From: Ramlibacter sp.
GTDB lineage: Bacteria; Pseudomonadota; Gammaproteobacteria; Burkholderiales; Burkholderiaceae_C
Length of the DNA stretch: 61,950 bases
Assembly: GCA_012729605.1 (NCBI GenBank)
Contig: JAAYCV010000071.1
Span: forward strand, 1 to 61,950
Direction of reading: 5' to 3'
Part shown: positions 1-10,043 of the stretch, one piece after another
Layout: each line of letters opens with the position of its first letter
Position numbering within the stretch: the first letter of the stretch is position 1
Position numbers and translations under genes: made by a program
Notes under the pieces: generated by a model
Databases searched by the model: none
The model's input: only the letters and a program-made list of their open reading frames with translations
What the model was told of the DNA's origin: nothing

Positions 1-953
1 CCTACATGATGGAAAAGCTGACCCAGGAAATGGCCGATGCCGCCTGGAAGATCATCGAGGAAGTGGACGCCATGGGCGGCATGACCAAGGCCGTGGACAG
101 CGGCTGGGCCAAGCTCAAGATCGAGGCCGCCGCTGCCGAGAAGCAGGCGCGCATCGACTCCGGCAAGGACGTCATCGTCGGCGTCAACAAGTACAAGCTG
201 GCCAAGGAAGATCCGGTCGAGATCCTGGAAGTGGACAACGTCAAGGTGCGCGAGTCGCAGGTGGCCCGCATCAACCAGATCAAGGCCTCGCGTGACAGCG
301 CGGCCGTGCAGGCCGCTCTGGACGCCCTGACGGCCGCCGCCGAATCCGGCGAAGGCAACCTGCTGGATCTGGCCATCAAGGCATCGCGCCTGCGTGCCAC
401 CGGTGGCGAGATTTCCGACGCGCTTGAAAAGGCATTTGGCCGCCATCGTGCGGATACGCAAAAGGTGACTGGTGTGTACGCTGCTGCTTATGATTCGGCC
501 GAAGGCTGGGAAAAACTCAAGGAAGAAATCAACCAGTTCGCCGAGCAGCAGGGCCGCCGTCCGCGCGTGATGGTCGCCAAGCTGGGCCAGGACGGCCATG
601 ACCGCGGCGCCAAGGTGGTGTCCACTGCCTTTGCTGACCTCGGTTTTGACGTCGACATTGGCCCGCTGTTCCAGACGCCGGAAGAGTGCGCACGCCAGGC
701 CGTCGAGAACGACGTGCACGCGATCGGCATCTCCACGCTGGCTGCCGGCCACAAGACGCTGGTGCCGGCCATCGTCAACGAACTGAAGGCGCAGGGCGCT
801 GACGACATCGTGGTGTTCGTCGGCGGCGTGATTCCGCGTCAGGACTACGACTACCTGTACGAAGCTGGTGTCAAGGGCATCTACGGCCCGGGTACGCCGA
901 TCCCGGTCAGCGCCAAGGACGTGCTGGAACAGATCAAGGCAAGCCTGTCCTGA
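1..953 (+). CDS. scpA: Methylmalonyl-CoA mutase, C-terminal part (5' end outside window)
   Basis: Partial gene: the frame is open from the left edge, so the N-terminal TIM-barrel and catalytic start are missing. The enzyme interconverts (R)-methylmalonyl-CoA and succinyl-CoA using adenosylcobalamin. The visible part holds the end of the mutase domain and then the cobalamin-binding Rossmann domain: the motif GQDGHDRG (D-x-H-x-x-G, whose His is the lower cobalt ligand), then GISTLAAG and VFVGGVIP, which line the nucleotide-tail pocket. The stop lies 3 bp before meaB, so the two are surely co-transcribed; the downstream pccB and pccA genes complete a propionyl-CoA to succinyl-CoA route. Confidence 0.95.
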   Translation, partial: YMMEKLTQEMADAAWKIIEEVDAMGGMTKAVDSGWAKLKIEAAAAEKQARIDSGKDVIVGVNKYKLAKEDPVEILEVDNVKVRESQVARINQIKASRDSAAVQAALDALTAAAESGEGNLLDLAIKASRLRATGGEISDALEKAFGRHRADTQKVTGVYAAAYDSAEGWEKLKEEINQFAEQQGRRPRVMVAKLGQDGHDRGAKVVSTAFADLGFDVDIGPLFQTPEECARQAVENDVHAIGISTLAAGHKTLVPAIVNELKAQGADDIVVFVGGVIPRQDYDYLYEAGVKGIYGPGTPIPVSAKDVLEQIKASLS

Positions 954-956
954 TCC

Positions 957-1976
957 ATGTTGCCAGCAGTTCCCGCCATCCTGGAAGCCATCCTGCACGG
1001 TGACGCCCCGCGTCGCCGTCGCGGCATCGCCAAGGCGATCACGCTGCTTGAATCCACCCGCGCCGATCACCGTGCGCTGGCCGACGAGCTGCTGACAGCC
1101 TTGCTGCCGCATACCGGCAAGGCGCTGCGCCTGGGCCTGAGCGGTGTGCCGGGCGTGGGCAAGTCGACCTTTGTCGAGACCCTGGGCCTGCACCTGACCG
1201 GTCTGGGCCTCAAGGTGGCTGTGCTCGCGATCGATCCGTCTTCCAGCGTGTCCGGTGGTTCCATCCTGGGCGACAAGACCCGCATGGAACGCCTGAGCCG
1301 CGAGCCCAATGCCTATATCCGTCCCAGCCCGAGCAGCTGCAACCTGGGTGGTGTCGCCGAGAAGACGCGCGAAGCCATGCTGGTGTGCGAGGCGGCCGGC
1401 TATGATGTGGTGATCATCGAGACCGTCGGTGTCGGCCAGTCCGAAACCGCGGTGCACGATATGGCCGACATGTTCGTGGTACTGCAGCTGCCGAATGCCG
1501 GCGATGACCTGCAGGCGATCAAGAAGGGCGTGATGGAAATGGCCGATCTGGTCGTGATCAACAAGGCCGATATCGATCCGGTGGCTGCCACGCGCGCTCA
1601 GGCCCAGATCACTTCCAGCCTGCGCCTGCTCGGCTTTCATGGTCGCCACGACGACAACGATGCGCCCCAGTGGCAACCGCGTGTGCTGCAGATCAGCGCA
1701 CTCGAGGGCACGGGGGTCGAGGATTTCTGGGCTGCGGTCGAAGAGTACCGCGGCATCAATACCGGCAACGGCAAGCTGGCGCAGCGTCGCCAGCAGCAGT
1801 CGCAGGCCTGGATGTGGGAACGCATCGATGCCGGCCTGAAGGATGCCTTCCGCACCCATGCCGGCGTGTCCGGCCAGCTGCCCGCGCTGTCGCAGCGTGT
1901 GCAGGAGGGTTCGCTGGCGGCCTCGACCGCGGCGCGCCAGCTGTTGCAACTGTTCCAGTCCGGGCCGCAGGCCTGA
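957..1976 (+). CDS. meaB: MeaB/ArgK family GTPase, methylmalonyl-CoA mutase chaperone
   Basis: This G3E-family P-loop GTPase gates adenosylcobalamin loading into methylmalonyl-CoA mutase and protects it from inactivation. The 339 residues carry a Walker A motif GVPGVGKS near residue 63, an early-domain IDPSSS stretch typical of MeaB, a GVGQSE switch region and an NKAD guanine-specificity motif. Length matches the family (about 330). The start ATG lies 3 bp after the mutase stop, which supports tight co-expression with its client. The older name ArgK/YgfD (a kinase for periplasmic binding proteins) is a misassignment for this family. Confidence 0.95.
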   Translation: MLPAVPAILEAILHGDAPRRRRGIAKAITLLESTRADHRALADELLTALLPHTGKALRLGLSGVPGVGKSTFVETLGLHLTGLGLKVAVLAIDPSSSVSGGSILGDKTRMERLSREPNAYIRPSPSSCNLGGVAEKTREAMLVCEAAGYDVVIIETVGVGQSETAVHDMADMFVVLQLPNAGDDLQAIKKGVMEMADLVVINKADIDPVAATRAQAQITSSLRLLGFHGRHDDNDAPQWQPRVLQISALEGTGVEDFWAAVEEYRGINTGNGKLAQRRQQQSQAWMWERIDAGLKDAFRTHAGVSGQLPALSQRVQEGSLAASTAARQLLQLFQSGPQA

Positions 1977-2042
1977 GGCCGGCAGCCATTCCTGTTTGTA
2001 CCTGTTTCAATCTTTCCATTTTTAAAAACCAAAGGATCCGAG

Positions 2043-3575
<1,533 letters not shown>

Positions 3576-3629
3576 TCGCTTGCCGATCCGCATCGTTTCG
3601 ACTCTCACCAGATTGAAAGAACATCGCAT

Positions 3630-5690
3630 ATGTTTACCAAGATCCTGATTGCAAACCGCGGCGAGATTGCCTGCCGCGTGATCGCCACTGCCAAGAAAAT
3701 GGGCATCCAGACCGTGGCGGTCTATTCCGACGCCGACAAGGACGCACGCTTCGTGCAGATGGCCGATGAGGCTGTCCGCCTGGGCCCGCCGCCGTCGCGC
3801 GAGTCCTATCTGCTGGGCGACAAGATCATCGAGATCGCCAAGCAGACCGGTGCCCAGGGCATCCACCCGGGTTATGGCTTCCTGTCCGAGAACGAGGAGT
3901 TCTGCCGCAAGGTTGAAGAGAATGGCATTGCCTTCATCGGCCCCAAGCACGGCGCGATTGCCGCCATGGGCGACAAGATCGCTTCCAAGAAGCTGGCCGA
4001 TGGCGCTGGCGTGAGCACGATTCCGGGCTACAACGACCCGATCGACACGCCGGAGCAGGCGGTCGAGATCGCCAAGGGCATCGGCTACCCGGTGATGATC
4101 AAGGCCTCCGCTGGCGGCGGTGGCAAGGGCCTGCGCGTGGCTTTCAACGACAAGGAAGCGCACGAAGGTTTCGCCTCCTGCCGCAACGAAGCCCGCAACA
4201 GCTTTGGCGATGACCGCGTGTTCATCGAGAAGTTCGTCGAGCAGCCGCGCCACATCGAGATCCAGGTGCTGGGCGATGCGCACGGCAACGTGATCTACCT
4301 GAACGAGCGCGAGTGCTCAATCCAGCGTCGTCACCAGAAGGTGATCGAGGAAGCGCCGTCTCCCTTCATCAGCGACGAGACGCGCAAGGCGATGGGCGAG
4401 CAGGCCGTGGCCCTGGCCAAGGCAGTGAACTACCAGTCTGCCGGTACCGTGGAATTCGTGGTGGGCAAGAACCAGGACTTCTACTTCCTGGAAATGAACA
4501 CCCGCCTGCAGGTGGAGCACCCGGTGACCGAGTGCATCACCGGCCTGGACCTGGTGGAGCAGATGATCCGCGTGGCGGCCGGCGAAAAACTGACCATCAG
4601 CCAGTCCGACGTCAAGAAGGAAGGCTGGTCCATCGAGTGCCGTATCAACGCCGAAGACCCGTTCCGCAACTTCCTGCCTTCCACTGGTCGTCTGGTGCGC
4701 TTCCAGCCGCCGGAGCAGAACCTGTTCCAGGGCGAGCCCAGCACCGATTACGGCGTGCGCGTGGACACCGGCGTGGTGGATGGCGGCGAGATCTCCATGT
4801 TCTACGACTCCATGATCGCCAAGCTGATCGTGCATGGCAAGGACCGCAATGACGCTATCGCGCGCATGCGTGAAGCCCTGAACGCTTTCGTGATCAAGGG
4901 CGTGCAGAGCAACATCCCGTTCCAGGCCGCGCTGCTGGCGCATCCCAAGTTCATCTCCGGCGATTTCAACACCGGCTTTATCGCCGAAAACTATGCCGAT
5001 GGCTTCCGCGCAGAAGACGTGCCGCACAGCGACCCGTACTTCCTGATGGCGATGGCGGCACGCCTGAACATGTACTACCGCAACCGCGCACAAGACCTGC
5101 AGGGCAAGTTCTGGGAAGGCTACAAGCGCCTGCCCAAGCGCGAGTTCACCGTCTGTGCCCTGGGCAAGGAAGGCGCCAACGTCTATGTGGACGCCAGCCT
5201 GAGCGAAACCGCACCGGGCCAGTCCACCGTGGTGACGCTGCAGACGCCCGACGGCGAGCGCCAGTACGACATGCTGATCGACCACTTCCTGGGCGATAGC
5301 CGCATCACCGGTACCTGCAACGGCGAAGCCTTCACCGTGCAGATGGAGCGTGGCCAAGGCAAGAACCCGCTGGCGATCCGCGTGATCCACAACGGCACCC
5401 AGATCGATGCGTTGGTGATGCACCCGCGTACCGCCGAACTGCACAAGCTGATGCCGTACAAGGCACCGCCGGACATGAGCAAGTTCGTGCTGTCCCCGAT
5501 GCCGGGCCTGCTGACGCAGGTGGCCGTGCAGCCGGGCCAGAAGGTGCAGGCCGGCGAACGCGTGGCCGTGATCGAAGCCATGAAGATGGAAAACATCCTG
5601 TTCGCCACCGCCGACGGCGTGGTGAAGGAAGTGCTGGCACAGCCGGGCGAGAGCCTGGCGGTCGACCAGGCCATCGTGGCGTTCGAATAA
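3630..5690 (+). CDS. pccA: Propionyl-CoA carboxylase alpha subunit (biotin carboxylase plus biotin carrier)
   Basis: Biotin-containing subunit: it carboxylates its own biotin with ATP and bicarbonate and hands it to PccB. The 686 residues show an N-terminal biotin carboxylase domain (to about 115), an ATP-grasp domain (about 115-320, glycine loop KASAGGGGKG), the biotin carboxylase C-terminal domain, a central linker region that contacts the beta subunit, and a C-terminal biotinyl domain with EAMKMEN; the biotinylated lysine is K652. A strong intrinsic terminator follows immediately, so the mutase-meaB-pccB-pccA unit probably ends here for most transcripts. Confidence 0.96.
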   Translation: MFTKILIANRGEIACRVIATAKKMGIQTVAVYSDADKDARFVQMADEAVRLGPPPSRESYLLGDKIIEIAKQTGAQGIHPGYGFLSENEEFCRKVEENGIAFIGPKHGAIAAMGDKIASKKLADGAGVSTIPGYNDPIDTPEQAVEIAKGIGYPVMIKASAGGGGKGLRVAFNDKEAHEGFASCRNEARNSFGDDRVFIEKFVEQPRHIEIQVLGDAHGNVIYLNERECSIQRRHQKVIEEAPSPFISDETRKAMGEQAVALAKAVNYQSAGTVEFVVGKNQDFYFLEMNTRLQVEHPVTECITGLDLVEQMIRVAAGEKLTISQSDVKKEGWSIECRINAEDPFRNFLPSTGRLVRFQPPEQNLFQGEPSTDYGVRVDTGVVDGGEISMFYDSMIAKLIVHGKDRNDAIARMREALNAFVIKGVQSNIPFQAALLAHPKFISGDFNTGFIAENYADGFRAEDVPHSDPYFLMAMAARLNMYYRNRAQDLQGKFWEGYKRLPKREFTVCALGKEGANVYVDASLSETAPGQSTVVTLQTPDGERQYDMLIDHFLGDSRITGTCNGEAFTVQMERGQGKNPLAIRVIHNGTQIDALVMHPRTAELHKLMPYKAPPDMSKFVLSPMPGLLTQVAVQPGQKVQAGERVAVIEAMKMENILFATADGVVKEVLAQPGESLAVDQAIVAFE

Positions 5691-5722
5691 GCAACTCCGC
5701 CTGATCGCTGAGTAGCACCGGA

Positions 5723-5752
5723 CCGTCCATGTGCAAGCATGGGCGGTTTTTT
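5723..5752 (+). terminator. Intrinsic terminator after pccA
   Basis: A 9-bp stem (5723-5731 with 5738-5746, one G-T pair) with a 6-base loop is followed by six T residues. It lies 32 bp after the pccA stop. The downstream DUF167 start codon is only 3 bases past the T tract, so the 3' arm of the hairpin also occupies the ribosome-binding position of that gene. Confidence 0.85.
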
Positions 5753-5754
5753 CC

Positions 5755-6045
5755 ATGAGCCACATCCTCAAGATTGCCATCCATGCCACGCCCGGTGCCA
5801 AGCGCACCGAGGCGGCCGGCCTGTACGGCGATGCCTTGCGCGTGCGGCTTGGAGCCCCGCCGGTGGATGGCAAGGCCAACGAGGCGCTGATTGCCTGGGC
5901 CGCCGCCACCTTTGGCGTGCCGAAGAAGCAGGTGGAGCTGCTGCACGGCGCAGCCGGACGGCAGAAGGTGCTGGCCGTGCACCTGCCCGATGCGCAGGCA
6001 CTGGCATCGGCACAAGTACTGCTGGAGCGCTTGCGCAGCAGCTGA
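5755..6045 (+). CDS. DUF167 (YggU) family protein
   Basis: A 96-residue protein of the DUF167/YggU family, a small conserved alpha/beta protein of unknown biochemical role. The family signature is visible in ATPGAKRTEA near the N-terminus and in APPVDGKANEALI in the middle. I chose the ATG at 5755 because the alternative GTG at 5731 lies inside the pccA terminator hairpin. The only purine-rich sequence upstream (GGGCGG, 5741-5746) is part of the 3' arm of that hairpin, so translation may depend on read-through or on a separate start of transcription. Function is not predictable from the sequence. Confidence 0.85.
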   Translation: MSHILKIAIHATPGAKRTEAAGLYGDALRVRLGAPPVDGKANEALIAWAAATFGVPKKQVELLHGAAGRQKVLAVHLPDAQALASAQVLLERLRSS

Positions 6046-6152
6046 AACCAGACATCCCGCAGCGGATGCCGGAGATGGCGCAGACACGCCATGTCCCGCA
6101 TGCTGGCCCGTCCCCGGCGGGCAGGACAGACCCAACAGAAGGAGAGCACGCC

Positions 6153-7355
6153 ATGCTGATGGCACACCTGGAGCAGCAACTGGCTGCCCTGGAGCAGTCC
6201 GGCCTGCGCCGTCGCCGGCGCACGGTGCAGCTGCCCTGCGGCCCGCAGCAGCAGCTGGCCGGGCAGGCACAGCCGCGGCTGTCGTTCTGCAGCAATGATT
6301 ATCTGGGCCTGGCCGCGCATCTCTTGCTGGCGCAGGCGCTGACCGAAGGCGGGCAGCGCTGGGGCGTGGGCAGCGGCGCCTCGCATCTGGTCAGCGGCCA
6401 CTACCAGGTGCATGAAGACGTGGAGCAGGGCTTTGCGCGCTGGCAGCAGGCGCATATCCCGCAGGCCGAGGGCTTGCTGTTCTGCAGTGGCTTCATGGCC
6501 AATATGGCGCTGATGATGGCGCTGGGCGATGGCCAGACCACGATTTTTTCCGATAAGCTGAACCATGCCTCGCTGATCGACGGCGCGCGTCTGGCCGATG
6601 CCGAGGTGCGTCGCTATGTGCACGGCGATCTGGCACAACTGGAGCGCCTGCTGCAGCGCTGCAGCACGTCGTTGCGTTTGATCGTGACCGATGCCGTGTT
6701 CAGCATGGATGGCGATTTGGCTGATTTGCCCGGGCTGCTGGCGTTGGCCGAACAGTACGACGCCTGGCTGGTGGTGGACGATGCGCATGGCCTGGGCGTG
6801 CTGGGCGCGCAGGGCCACGGCAGCCTGGAGCACTTTGGCCTGTGCAGCGAACGCCTGATCTGGATGGGTACGCTGGGCAAGGCGATGGGCGTGGCCGGCG
6901 CAGTGGTAGTGGCACACGCCACCATCATCGACTGGCTGGTGCAACGTGCGCGTCCCTATATCTACACCACCGGCATGTCGCCGGCACTGGCGCAGGCCTT
7001 GCTGGCCGCGATGGAACTGGTAGAGTCGGAAGAGGGTGCAGCCCGACGCCGGCACCTGCAACAGCTGATCGCACGGCTGCGTGCCGGCCTGTCGGCACTG
7101 GTGCAGCAATACCCGCACTGGAGCCTGCCCGATTCCGCCACCGCCATCCAGCCGCTGCTGGTCGGCAGCAACGAGGATGCGCTGCGCCTCTCGGCCACGC
7201 TGGAGCAGGCCGGCATCTGGGTGCCGGCGATTCGCCCGCCGACCGTACCGGCCGGCACGGCGCGCCTGCGCTTTACCCTGAGTGCCGCCCACACGGATGC
7301 GCAGCTCGACCAGCTGCTCGCTGTACTGGCTACCCTGGAGAAGAACGAGTCATGA
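6153..7355 (+). CDS. bioF: 8-amino-7-oxononanoate synthase
   Basis: PLP-dependent alpha-oxoamine synthase that joins L-alanine to pimeloyl-ACP (or pimeloyl-CoA) in the first ring-building step of biotin synthesis. The 400 residues include FCSNDYLGLA, a GSGASHLVSGHYQVHE segment, the VVDDAHGLG loop whose Asp contacts the PLP nitrogen, and the Schiff-base lysine in MGTLGKAMG. The C-terminal RPPTVPAGTARLRFTLSA stretch is characteristic of BioF rather than of the ALA synthase or KBL branches. An AAGGAG sequence 8 bases upstream fixes the ATG at 6153. The stop overlaps the start of the P450 gene (ATGA), so the two are translationally coupled. Confidence 0.9.
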   Translation: MLMAHLEQQLAALEQSGLRRRRRTVQLPCGPQQQLAGQAQPRLSFCSNDYLGLAAHLLLAQALTEGGQRWGVGSGASHLVSGHYQVHEDVEQGFARWQQAHIPQAEGLLFCSGFMANMALMMALGDGQTTIFSDKLNHASLIDGARLADAEVRRYVHGDLAQLERLLQRCSTSLRLIVTDAVFSMDGDLADLPGLLALAEQYDAWLVVDDAHGLGVLGAQGHGSLEHFGLCSERLIWMGTLGKAMGVAGAVVVAHATIIDWLVQRARPYIYTTGMSPALAQALLAAMELVESEEGAARRRHLQQLIARLRAGLSALVQQYPHWSLPDSATAIQPLLVGSNEDALRLSATLEQAGIWVPAIRPPTVPAGTARLRFTLSAAHTDAQLDQLLAVLATLEKNES

Positions 7356-8614
7356 ATGCACCGGAATCCATCGTCCTGACGGACGCGCAGGCAGCAGGCA
7401 GGCCGCAGGCCAGTCCGCTGGCGCCGGATTTTGCCGATAACCCCTATGCCACGTATGCACGCTGGCGCGATGAAGGCCGCTTGCTGTGGAGCAATGCCTT
7501 TTTTGGCGGCGCCTGGCTGCTGACGCGCCATGCCGATGTCGAGAACTCCCTGCGCGATCCGCGCTTGTCGGCACAGCGTACCGGCGGCTGGGTGATGGAT
7601 GTGGCCGAGGGCGATCGCGCCGGCCTGACCCCGTTCCAGCGCCTGTTTACGCGCGCCTTGCTGTTCCTGGACGCGCCCGAACACACGCGGCTGCGCCAGG
7701 TGCTGATGCCGGCATTCCGGCCGCAGCGCCTGCAGGCCCTGCAACCCGAGATCGAACAGTTTGCCGCTGAGCTGGTGGCGGGTATCACGCCTGGCCAAGA
7801 TTTTGACTTCATGGAGCGTATCGCACGTCCGCTGCCGGTACGCGTGATTGCGCGCCTGATGGGCGTGGACCTGTCGCTGGAGCAGGATTTCATGCGCTGG
7901 GCCGATGACATTGCCGCCTTTATCGGCGCGGTGCGCCCGACAGCGGAACAGACCCGACTGGCCCAGCGCAGCACGCTGGAGATGGCAGGCTATTTTGAGC
8001 GTGAGCTGCTGCCGCGCCGCCGTCGCGAACCACAGGACGACCTGGTCACCGAGCTGGTACAGGCGCGTGATGATGGTCGCATCAGCTCCGATGCCGAGCT
8101 GCTGGCGCAGTGCGCCATGCTGCTGTTTGCCGGCTACGAAACCACGCGCAACCTGCTCGGCAACGGCATGCTGGTGCTGATGCAGCATCGTGCCCAATGG
8201 GAGCAGCTGTGCCGCCAGCCGGAGCTGGTGCCGGGGTCGATCCGGGAGCTGCTGCGTTTTGACAGCCCGGTGCAGTGGACCGGTCGTCGCGTGGCCAGCA
8301 GCTTCACGCTGCATGGTCAGCAATTGCGCCGTGGCGAGCTGGTGCTGCCGATGATCGGCTGCGCCAACCATGACCCGGCGCGTCATGCTGGCCCTGAAAC
8401 ACTGGATGTGCAGCGCGACAATCCCGGCGCGCTGTCGTTTGGCAGCGGCCCGCATGTCTGCATTGGCGCGGCACTGACCCAGCTGGAGGCGCAGACCCTG
8501 TTCACGCAGCTGGTGCAGCGGCTGCCGGGATTGCAACTGGCCGGTGAGGTCGAGCGCAATGGCAACCCGGTGTACCGCGGCATCCTGCGCCTGCCGATGC
8601 GGCTGCCGGCCTGA
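7352..8614 (+). CDS. Cytochrome P450, possibly BioI-like
   Basis: A soluble bacterial class I type P450 of 420 residues without membrane anchor. The I-helix oxygen-activation motif FAGYETTR, the K-helix ExxR motif (ELLR) and the heme-binding loop FGSGPHVCIG with thiolate ligand C370 are all intact. It needs an external ferredoxin and reductase; none is adjacent. Its ATG overlaps the bioF stop by 4 bases, so both proteins are probably made together. In Bacillus the P450 BioI cleaves acyl-ACP to provide pimeloyl-ACP for BioF; coupling to bioF suggests the same job here, but this is inference from context, and the substrate cannot be read from the sequence. Confidence 0.88.
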   Translation: MNAPESIVLTDAQAAGRPQASPLAPDFADNPYATYARWRDEGRLLWSNAFFGGAWLLTRHADVENSLRDPRLSAQRTGGWVMDVAEGDRAGLTPFQRLFTRALLFLDAPEHTRLRQVLMPAFRPQRLQALQPEIEQFAAELVAGITPGQDFDFMERIARPLPVRVIARLMGVDLSLEQDFMRWADDIAAFIGAVRPTAEQTRLAQRSTLEMAGYFERELLPRRRREPQDDLVTELVQARDDGRISSDAELLAQCAMLLFAGYETTRNLLGNGMLVLMQHRAQWEQLCRQPELVPGSIRELLRFDSPVQWTGRRVASSFTLHGQQLRRGELVLPMIGCANHDPARHAGPETLDVQRDNPGALSFGSGPHVCIGAALTQLEAQTLFTQLVQRLPGLQLAGEVERNGNPVYRGILRLPMRLPA

Positions 8615-8668
8615 GTATCATTGTTTTATTTTCAATCGCCTACTGACAGAGCAAACAAGGAGAATCCC

Positions 8669-9172
8669 ATGACCGAAACCGTTATCGCCAAAGGCAGCCC
8701 GCGTCCGTTCAAGGTGCTGGGCATCCAGCAGATCGCCATTGGCGGCCCGAGCAAGGCGCGCCTGCAGACCCTGTGGGTCGACATGTTCGGCCTGGAAAAG
8801 ATTGGTACTTTCCAGAGCGAGCGTGAGAACGTGGACGAGGACATCTGCGCGATCGGCAGCGGCCCGTTCAAGGTCGAGGTCGACCTGATGCAGCCGATGG
8901 ATCCGGAGAAGAAGCCGGCCGTGCACGCCACGCCGCTGAACCACGTCGGCCTGTGGATCGATGACCTGCCCGTGGCCGTCGAATGGCTGTCGGCGCAAGG
9001 CGTGCGTTTTGCGCCGGGCGGCATCCGCAAGGGCGCAGCCGGCTTTGACATCACCTTCATCCACCCCAAGGGCAACGAGGAGCTGCCGATTGGTGGCGAG
9101 GGTGTGCTGATCGAGCTGGTGCAGGCTCCGCAGGAAGTGATCGACGCCTTTGCCAAGTTGGCGGGCAACTGA
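8669..9172 (+). CDS. VOC-family protein, probable methylmalonyl-CoA epimerase
   Basis: A 167-residue vicinal oxygen chelate protein with two beta-alpha-beta-beta-beta repeats. Its second half aligns well with methylmalonyl-CoA epimerase ([22 protein letters not shown]), which converts (S)- to (R)-methylmalonyl-CoA, the missing step between PccAB and the mutase encoded upstream. Aligned with the Propionibacterium enzyme from memory, the metal ligands H12, Q65, H91 and E141 correspond to Q21, E70, H92 and E149, so the first ligand is changed from His to Gln. A good AAGGAG site precedes the ATG. Glyoxalase I or another VOC activity remains possible. Confidence 0.72.
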   Translation: MTETVIAKGSPRPFKVLGIQQIAIGGPSKARLQTLWVDMFGLEKIGTFQSERENVDEDICAIGSGPFKVEVDLMQPMDPEKKPAVHATPLNHVGLWIDDLPVAVEWLSAQGVRFAPGGIRKGAAGFDITFIHPKGNEELPIGGEGVLIELVQAPQEVIDAFAKLAGN

Positions 9173-9214
9173 TTGTCTGGCCGCTGCCGTGTGAAGGCAG
9201 GGCCAGAAAACAGG

Positions 9215-9243
9215 CAGGCGACCGGGGAAACGGTCGCCTGTTG
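9215..9243. terminator. Hairpin terminator between convergent genes
   Basis: A perfect 10-bp inverted repeat (9215-9224 with 9231-9240, loop GGGAAA) lies between the epimerase-like gene and the convergent ferredoxin gene. It is preceded by AAAA and followed by TTGT, so it could serve both strands, although the T tracts are short. Confidence 0.7.
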
Positions 9244-9262
9244 TCGTATTGGGGCAAGGCGT

Positions 9263-9967
9263 TCAGCTCTGGCGGCGTGCGCGGGCCTTGGCCAGCGCGG
9301 CCTCAATGATGGCGCGCTTCTTGTCCAGCACCACCGGATCAGTGTGCAGGCTCTGTTCTTCCAGATGCTCCAGCTTGTGCTCGGCCTTGGCTTCCAGCCG
9401 ATCGGCGTTTTCTGCTTCGGCGCGCTGCAGCTGGAACTGGTGGAAGGTATAGCGTTCCAGCGCCTGTTGCGCCAGCGCCGGTGACCAGGCATCCCAGCCG
9501 CTGCGCTCGCCGCTGATTGGCTCCATGGCGATGCAATCGACCGGGCAGGCGATGGCGCACAGGTCGCAGCCGGTACAGAGTGGCTCCACCACGGTGTGCA
9601 TGCGCTTGTTGCTGCCCAGGATGGCATCGGTCGGGCAGGCCTTGATGCACAGCGTGCAGCCGATGCACCAGGCTTCGTCGATCACGGCGACCGTCATTGG
9701 GCCTTCCTGGCCGAATTCGGGGTTCAGCGCTGCAGGAAGCCGTGCCTCCTCCAGCCCGATAGCTGCGGCAATGCGCTGCATGCCCTCGACGCCACCCGGC
9801 GGGCACTGGTCGATGCCGGCTTCAGCCGTGGCAATCGCCTGGGCGTAGCCTGCGCAATCCGGGTAGCCGCAACGCTGGCACTGTGTCTGCGGCAGCACGC
9901 GGTGGATTGCCTGGGCGCGTGCATCAGGCAGGGTAGGGACAGGGAGGGGGAGATTCCGAGAGGTCAT
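9263..9967 (-). CDS. rnfB: RnfB-like electron-transport ferredoxin
   Basis: A 234-residue iron-sulfur protein resembling the soluble part of RnfB/RsxB. It has an N-terminal four-Cys cluster motif (C30, C33, C38, C55; CQRCGYPDC) followed by two ferredoxin-type 4Fe-4S motifs (C101-C104-C107-C111 and C131-C134-C137-C141). The remaining 90 residues are charged and probably helical. RnfB normally begins with a hydrophobic anchor; this protein has none with the start chosen here, nor with the alternative GTG at 9997. No other rnf genes are nearby, so it may act as a stand-alone electron carrier. The start is uncertain because neither candidate has a good ribosome-binding site. Confidence 0.75.
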   Translation of the reverse strand: MTSRNLPLPVPTLPDARAQAIHRVLPQTQCQRCGYPDCAGYAQAIATAEAGIDQCPPGGVEGMQRIAAAIGLEEARLPAALNPEFGQEGPMTVAVIDEAWCIGCTLCIKACPTDAILGSNKRMHTVVEPLCTGCDLCAIACPVDCIAMEPISGERSGWDAWSPALAQQALERYTFHQFQLQRAEAENADRLEAKAEHKLEHLEEQSLHTDPVVLDKKRAIIEAALAKARARRQS

Positions 9968-9997
9968 GGGAGGATTGGCAGCAGGCAGAAACAGCAC

Positions 9998-10016
9998 AGC
10001 CCGGCAGGGCCGGGCT
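9998..10016 (-). terminator. Weak terminator-like hairpin after phaZ
   Basis: An 8-bp perfect inverted repeat (9998-10005 with 10009-10016, 3-base loop) follows the phaZ stop. On the minus strand it leads into GTGCTGTTTCTG, a poor T tract, so termination may be incomplete. Confidence 0.45.
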
Positions 10017-10043
10017 GGCGTGTCAGATCTGCAGTATAGAAGA

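Noticed and set aside
6046-6152. BirA operator before bioF
   Set aside because: The TTGTAAACC-N-GGTTTACAA dyad or a near match is not present in this gap.
4317-7292. 991-codon minus-strand frame across pccA, DUF167 and bioF
   Set aside because: It overlaps three real genes, has no recognisable domain, and has the His/Gln/Arg-rich composition of a GC shadow.
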